From: Desulfosporosinus sp. BRH_c37
Lineage (GTDB): Bacteria > Bacillota > Desulfitobacteriia > Desulfitobacteriales > Desulfitobacteriaceae
DNA length: 64,000 nucleotides
Assembly (NCBI GenBank): GCA_001516045.1
Contig: LOEW01000303.1
Coordinates: 1-64,000 of the forward strand
Direction: 5' to 3'
Shown: in pieces, positions 60,233 through 64,000 of the stretch
Layout: every line of letters starts with the position of its first letter
Numbering within the stretch: the stretch's first letter is position 1
Position numbers and translations under genes: made by a program
Notes under the pieces: model-generated
The model's database searches: none
Told to the model about the DNA's origin: nothing
Seen by the model: the letters and a program-made list of their open reading frames with translations, nothing else

Positions 60233-60882
60233 GTCCCCACCCCTACCAAACAATGTACCTTCTCAAACTGAAAACCTAATTTAGCTGAAAATTCTCTATC
60301 AATTTCTCTATCGCCCAAATAAGCAACTCGCTCTACACTATGGTGCCGTAAAACGTTGATTTCTTTCGCCATTAATGTTGCAGGTTTTTGATAGTTAATG
60401 CCGAATTTCCCTGACACAATGACATTTTCCAGATCAAACCATCTTGCTAACCCTAGTGCTTTAAACTTTGCCATTTGTAATCTGAAATTACCATCAGTAA
60501 CAATAAATAATTGAAATTGACCGTGAAAGTAATCTAACAAAGTACGAACCCTTGCATCTAGATAAATAACAGGGCGAAATTCTCGGTACAGGATAAGACA
60601 TTTTTCTATTATTTCTTGTCTAATTATCTCTTCAGATACGCCGTGGGAAGTCAGAAACTCATCAAAAATGCAAGGATACGAACTACCCTTTTCTAACCAT
60701 CTATATATAATCCAATTATAGGCTTCATTCTCATATCTTTTACTGTTTAGTGCTAATAATTTAGAGATAGGCCTGTACACTTGAATGATAAAATCCAATT
60801 CGTCGTAAAGTGTTCCGTCTAAATCAAATCCAATTACCTCAATTTGTTCCCATTGGATATTAGGAAATAAAGATTTCAGCAT
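60229..60882 (-). CDS. HAD-superfamily hydrolase
   Basis: 217 residues. Motif I IGFDLDGTLYDELDF, motif II FIVTDGNFRLQMAKFKALGL and a later VAYLGDREIDREFSAKLGFQ identify a HAD phosphatase. Substrate unknown; perhaps a sugar phosphate or an intermediate of the cluster. Its end overlaps legG (ATGA) and its start overlaps the ATP-grasp gene by 23 bp, showing tight coupling. Confidence 0.85.
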   Translation of the reverse strand: MLKSLFPNIQWEQIEVIGFDLDGTLYDELDFIIQVYRPISKLLALNSKRYENEAYNWIIYRWLEKGSSYPCIFDEFLTSHGVSEEIIRQEIIEKCLILYREFRPVIYLDARVRTLLDYFHGQFQLFIVTDGNFRLQMAKFKALGLARWFDLENVIVSGKFGINYQKPATLMAKEINVLRHHSVERVAYLGDREIDREFSAKLGFQFEKVHCLVGVGT

Positions 60883-61756
60883 AATACCTCTTCATTCTTA
60901 ACCCATACTTTATTGATTTTGGCTGAATAGACTTGTTATTTATAAAATTATCAATAATAAGCTTAATCCAATTCTCCGTGGCTGCTATCCCTAAAGCCAT
61001 TCCCCCGGCTATTCTGGGATTTATTTCGATAAACTTAACTTTGCCATCTTTGCAGACAAAACATTGTACATTAATTGGTCCTTGAAATGATATCTTTTCA
61101 CAGATTCGCACAACCCACTTGATAATTTCAGGATGATAAATAACAACTCCCCCTGTCGATTTACCATCTTTAACACCGAGTCTTTTTCTGGGAACAATAT
61201 AGATTGGCTTTGAATCCTTATCACATAGAACATCTACAGTGTATTCTTCACCCTCAATAAACTCCTGTGAAACCATTCCATCCATGCATATTGGGTCCAT
61301 AGTTAACTTAATTCCAGCAGAACCTCGTCCATGCCGCGGTTTAACCAGTGAGAAAACTTGTTCAAGGCTAGTTTTTGGAGTTGGAATGCCCGCCTCAACA
61401 AAGAATTGGTAAGTTAACCATTTATCTTGGAAAATTTGAACAGTATGAAATTCAGATAAAATAACATAAATTCCCATCTTCATTAATACTGACTTTCTTT
61501 CTGCCCATCCTAACAAAGTTTCATCAAGCGAAGGGATAACAATATCTATTCCATGGCATATAAGGCTTTTACTAGTAGTATCCCATAATCCGGGATCATC
61601 TTTGTCTGGCATTTGTATGAATTCATCTGCCAAATAGCGACCAACGCATTCCGAATCGATATCGGAAGCAACACAAACATGTTCAGCTTCCTTTATCGAA
61701 TTAATAAAGTATCCAGAAGTTAAACTTCCAGATGCCTCAACGAAAATTTTCAACAT
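60860..61756 (-). CDS. ATP-grasp family ligase (carbamoyl-phosphate-synthase-like)
   Basis: 298 residues. Preceding N-terminal fold MLKIFVEASGSLTSGYFINS; ATP-grasp core: VKPRHGRGSAGIKL, QEFIEGEEYTVDVL and FIEINPRIAGGMALGIAA (Mg/ATP ligands). Such enzymes ligate carboxylates to amines. With a PIG-L deacetylase alongside, it may attach an amino acid or other acyl group to a freed sugar amine; this is inference. Start ATG 61756 chosen by family shape; 61786 and 61768 are alternatives. Confidence 0.82.
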   Translation of the reverse strand: MLKIFVEASGSLTSGYFINSIKEAEHVCVASDIDSECVGRYLADEFIQMPDKDDPGLWDTTSKSLICHGIDIVIPSLDETLLGWAERKSVLMKMGIYVILSEFHTVQIFQDKWLTYQFFVEAGIPTPKTSLEQVFSLVKPRHGRGSAGIKLTMDPICMDGMVSQEFIEGEEYTVDVLCDKDSKPIYIVPRKRLGVKDGKSTGGVVIYHPEIIKWVVRICEKISFQGPINVQCFVCKDGKVKFIEINPRIAGGMALGIAATENWIKLIIDNFINNKSIQPKSIKYGLRMKRYYAEIFIS

Positions 61757-61837
61757 AATTATAACCATGCCTTTCATTTCACTCAAAACACGAAACGGAA
61801 TTAAAAAGGGTGTGCCTTACAGATTTAAACTCGTAAA

Positions 61838-62533
61838 CTATAAAATAATATATGAAATACTAGGATCAAAACTAAAACGATTAATTTGGTAATCTTTTAA
61901 GTTTAATTCTTCCAACAAAGCCTGAGTTTCTCCCGGCCACCAGGGATTATTAATTTCGTCAAAAGCAAGAATACTTCCTTTGCTCATTCTTGGCAGAAAA
62001 TATTTCAAGGCGACTTTAGTAGGTTTATATAAATCAAAGTCCAAGAAAAGTAAGCTAACCAGCAAATATGAATTGTCTTTTATAAACTGCGGTATTGTTT
62101 GTACAGCATCACCCTTTACCAAAAATATCTTCTCAAATTGATTCAAAAACCTGTTTTGATTATATTCTTCAATCAATTCAAGAAGTTCTCCATAGACATC
62201 ATAACCTGTATCTAAACCGCCTTCTTTCATCTGTGGGTTACCTGCTTCAGAAATATCTTTTTCATCTACCGAAGGAAATCCTTCAAAAGTATCAAAGCCG
62301 ATAATTCTTCTGTCGAGTGCGTATGGTTCCAGTGCCGAGGATAGCTTAGCCCAGGAGAAAAGTCCTCCGCCATGATGTACTCCGCACTCTATTATACAAC
62401 CTTTAATATTTATCTGCATTTTGAAAAGTTCATACCTAGCCATAAACCTCGATAAACTTTGACGTCGGACGTATTTTTCAAAATTATCCATCTTTATTTC
62501 TAATGGGGAATTATATTTCATTAATGTACTCAT
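61838..62533 (-). CDS. TylF/MycF-type O-methyltransferase
   Basis: 231 residues. KGCIIECGVHHGGGLFSWAK, RRIIGFDTFEGFPSVDEKDI and LVSLLFLDFDLYKPTKVALK (Mg/SAM and catalytic Asp region), then GSILAFDEINNPWWPGETQA, match the macrocin-O-methyltransferase family. Probably methylates a cluster sugar or the nonulosonate. 2 bp from the next methyltransferase. Confidence 0.85.
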   Translation of the reverse strand: MSTLMKYNSPLEIKMDNFEKYVRRQSLSRFMARYELFKMQINIKGCIIECGVHHGGGLFSWAKLSSALEPYALDRRIIGFDTFEGFPSVDEKDISEAGNPQMKEGGLDTGYDVYGELLELIEEYNQNRFLNQFEKIFLVKGDAVQTIPQFIKDNSYLLVSLLFLDFDLYKPTKVALKYFLPRMSKGSILAFDEINNPWWPGETQALLEELNLKDYQINRFSFDPSISYIIL

Positions 62534-62535
62534 AT

Positions 62536-63231
62536 CTATCTCCTCATTAATACTAGATGATACCTTGAACTGTAATTACCTGATACAACATTTTCTTTAC
62601 GGATTAGGTTACACTCAACAATCTCAAAATAGTCTTTTACTAACCCATTTATCTTAGCGTAATTAAAATATAATTGAATAGTCCCTTCTTCGTGCTTTGA
62701 ACTTACAATTTCCTCTCCCTCATACTCACGGGAGTGAGTAGAGTTATCTCCTGAAATTAAATCGCAGTAAAATAATCCCTCTGGTCTCAATACCCTATAT
62801 ACTTCGGCGATAGTTTCTTTCGCTATAGCAAAATGCATACTATCTAAGACTCCATTACTTATAACATAATCAAAATAGCTGTCCGCCCAAGGCAGTCTTC
62901 GTATATCCCCACGTTTTACTCGTTCAGAAAGCCCCAAAATATTTTCCTCTGCCCCCCAATGCAAGGCCAACTCAATAGCAACGGCTGATAAATCAATTCC
63001 ATAGGTTTCCAAACCCATTTGGGAAGCATAAATCACATGCCTTCCTATGCCACATCCTAGGTCTAGTATCTTTGGGTTCGTATCAAATGGACGAATATCC
63101 AGATAATTATTCAATCCAACTCTTTTACGAATATATTTTGAAACAAACCGTATTACTTCTTCATGTGGATAAAACACGAAATTATCTTTGTTATTGTATG
63201 ATTGATCCCACTCTGTCTTTTGATTATTCAT
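62536..63231 (-). CDS. Class I SAM-dependent methyltransferase
   Basis: 231 residues. Methyltransf motif I KILDLGCGIGRHVIYASQMG, GIDLSAVAIELALHWGA and LPWADSYFDYVISNGVLDSM. A generic small-molecule methyltransferase; target unknown, probably an amino or hydroxyl group of the sugar. The gap of 186 bp upstream (63232-63417) carries an inverted repeat TGCCGTAT/ATACGGCA (63259-63311) and no gene. Confidence 0.85.
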   Translation of the reverse strand: MNNQKTEWDQSYNNKDNFVFYPHEEVIRFVSKYIRKRVGLNNYLDIRPFDTNPKILDLGCGIGRHVIYASQMGLETYGIDLSAVAIELALHWGAEENILGLSERVKRGDIRRLPWADSYFDYVISNGVLDSMHFAIAKETIAEVYRVLRPEGLFYCDLISGDNSTHSREYEGEEIVSSKHEEGTIQLYFNYAKINGLVKDYFEIVECNLIRKENVVSGNYSSRYHLVLMRR

Positions 63232-63417
63232 TCAGTTCTCCTTTACTAATAACTCATTTGCCGTATGCAGAAAGAGTACTATTTGCATAGTAATATAGTC
63301 CTGATACGGCACATTTGAAATATGCCCAATCATAGTCCGTTACAAAAAGCTAATAAGTACCGCATAAATACGACCCTCATTTACTCGACAGTCTTTGCAT
63401 ATTCGTTGAACATAATA

Positions 63418-64000
63418 TTAATATCCCAAGAAAGCGCTACTTGGTATATTAATTGCCCTTGCCTCTATGCTTTCAGCGGTATTCACCTCCATGCACGGGT
63501 AAGTTTTAAACATCGGCAGTTTATGCATTAAAGACCAAACAGGACGTGTCATTATCCCATTTTGGGCAGTAAGTTCCAAAAGCCTATCTCTTTCTTTTTC
63601 ATTGCCCTCATTGAGTAACAAAACATTTAACCAGTAGTTGCTCTTGGCAAACTCTGGTTCACAAAAAAAGCGGATCCCTTCAATAAGTTCAAAGGCCGTA
63701 CGGTAACATTCTGCTAATTGACGTTTCCTCCTCAGGAAATCCGGTAGCTGTTCCAGCTGGGCGCATCCGAGGGCTGCGTTTATGTTCGGCAGACGATAAT
63801 TATACCCTACCTGATCATGATCATACTTCCAAGGGTGAGGAACTTTCGCGGTCGTAGTTATATGTTTTGCCCTGGCAGCCAACTCCTCATCATTGGTCAA
63901 AATCGCGCCGCCTCCGCCCGTAGTAACAATTTTATTGCCATTAAAACTAAGTATGGCAAGTCTTCCCCGATTTCCTGTATGGCTTCCCTTGTAATAGGAA
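63418..64000 (-). CDS. legC: LegC-type sugar aminotransferase (DegT/DnrJ/EryC1/StrS), 5' part beyond the window
   Basis: The visible C-terminal part is about 193 residues. The frame reads through from the window edge. SYYKGSHTGNRGRLAILSFN at the edge is followed by GNKIVTTGGGGAIL, where the Lys is the PLP Schiff base. The C-terminus is VNTAESIEARAINIPSSAFL-like. Apparent ORFs starting at 63900 (TTG) miss this upstream part. It would aminate the 4-keto sugar in the legionaminic pathway; LegB, its usual partner, should lie just outside. Confidence 0.85.
   Translation of the reverse strand, partial: SYYKGSHTGNRGRLAILSFNGNKIVTTGGGGAILTNDEELAARAKHITTTAKVPHPWKYDHDQVGYNYRLPNINAALGCAQLEQLPDFLRRKRQLAECYRTAFELIEGIRFFCEPEFAKSNYWLNVLLLNEGNEKERDRLLELTAQNGIMTRPVWSLMHKLPMFKTYPCMEVNTAESIEARAINIPSSAFLGY

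Overview
The window looks like a piece of a Gram-positive, spore-former-type anaerobe of the Desulfosporosinus/Desulfitobacterium group (Firmicutes, Peptococcaceae-like). Reasons: Firmicutes-type flagellar gene content (FliY instead of FliN, SigD, CheC/CheD, FlhF/FlhG, FlbD), a MecA adaptor, strong GGAGG ribosome-binding sites, a selenocysteine system and a DUF362 ferredoxin-type protein. The genus is inferred. Nearly every gene lies on the minus strand, so transcription runs from high to low coordinates.

Layout. 1-2507: selenium genes. The window opens with the start of selD, read through an in-frame UGA (selenocysteine) codon. About 1 kb of non-coding repeat and palindrome separates it from selA. 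2508-4285: a small zinc-ribbon protein on the plus strand, a repeat-only stretch and mecA. 4286-5909: a DUF362/2x4Fe-4S protein and a small membrane protein. 6197-12333: a two-gene operon for secreted proteins (a 1825-residue protein made of two families of tandem repeats, and a small SbsA-Ig-like protein) behind a c-di-GMP-I riboswitch. 12992-14311: a second secreted Ig-like protein.

14368-47273: a flagellar/chemotaxis supercluster. In transcription order it is cheA, cheW, cheB, flgC, fliE, fliF, fliG, fliH, fliI, fliJ, flbD, fliL, fliM, fliY, cheY, fliO, fliP, fliQ, fliR, flhB, flhA, flhF, flhG, a PilZ gene, cheC, cheD, a membrane protein, sigD, fliK, flgD, flgE, flgG-like, flgB, flgF-like, cheW-like and a lytic transglycosylase. 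It encodes the basal body, C-ring, export gate, hook and the chemotaxis signalling core. flgB is displaced from flgC. 47551-52454: late flagellar genes (fliD, fliS, fliT-like, two flaG, a YjfB-like protein) with two good SigD promoters and several terminators. 52563-64000: a nonulosonic (legionaminic-type) acid cluster, probably for flagellin glycosylation, with PtmE-, LegF-, LegI-, LegG-, LegH- and LegC-like genes plus tailoring enzymes (two Gfo/Idh oxidoreductases, PIG-L deacetylase, ATP-grasp, HAD, two methyltransferases). No flagellin gene is visible.

The most unusual features are non-coding. (a) Arrays of short words (TTCGTGGTTCG and relatives) in inverted orientation fill the gaps between flagellar genes from stop codon to ribosome-binding site. 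(b) A shared repeat-plus-palindrome module splits both selA/selD and flhB/flhA. (c) A ~50-bp repeat occurs five times in tandem near mecA and once, inverted, between fliE and fliF. c-di-GMP is a likely theme: a PilZ protein sits inside the motility operon and a c-di-GMP riboswitch precedes the large secreted repeat protein.
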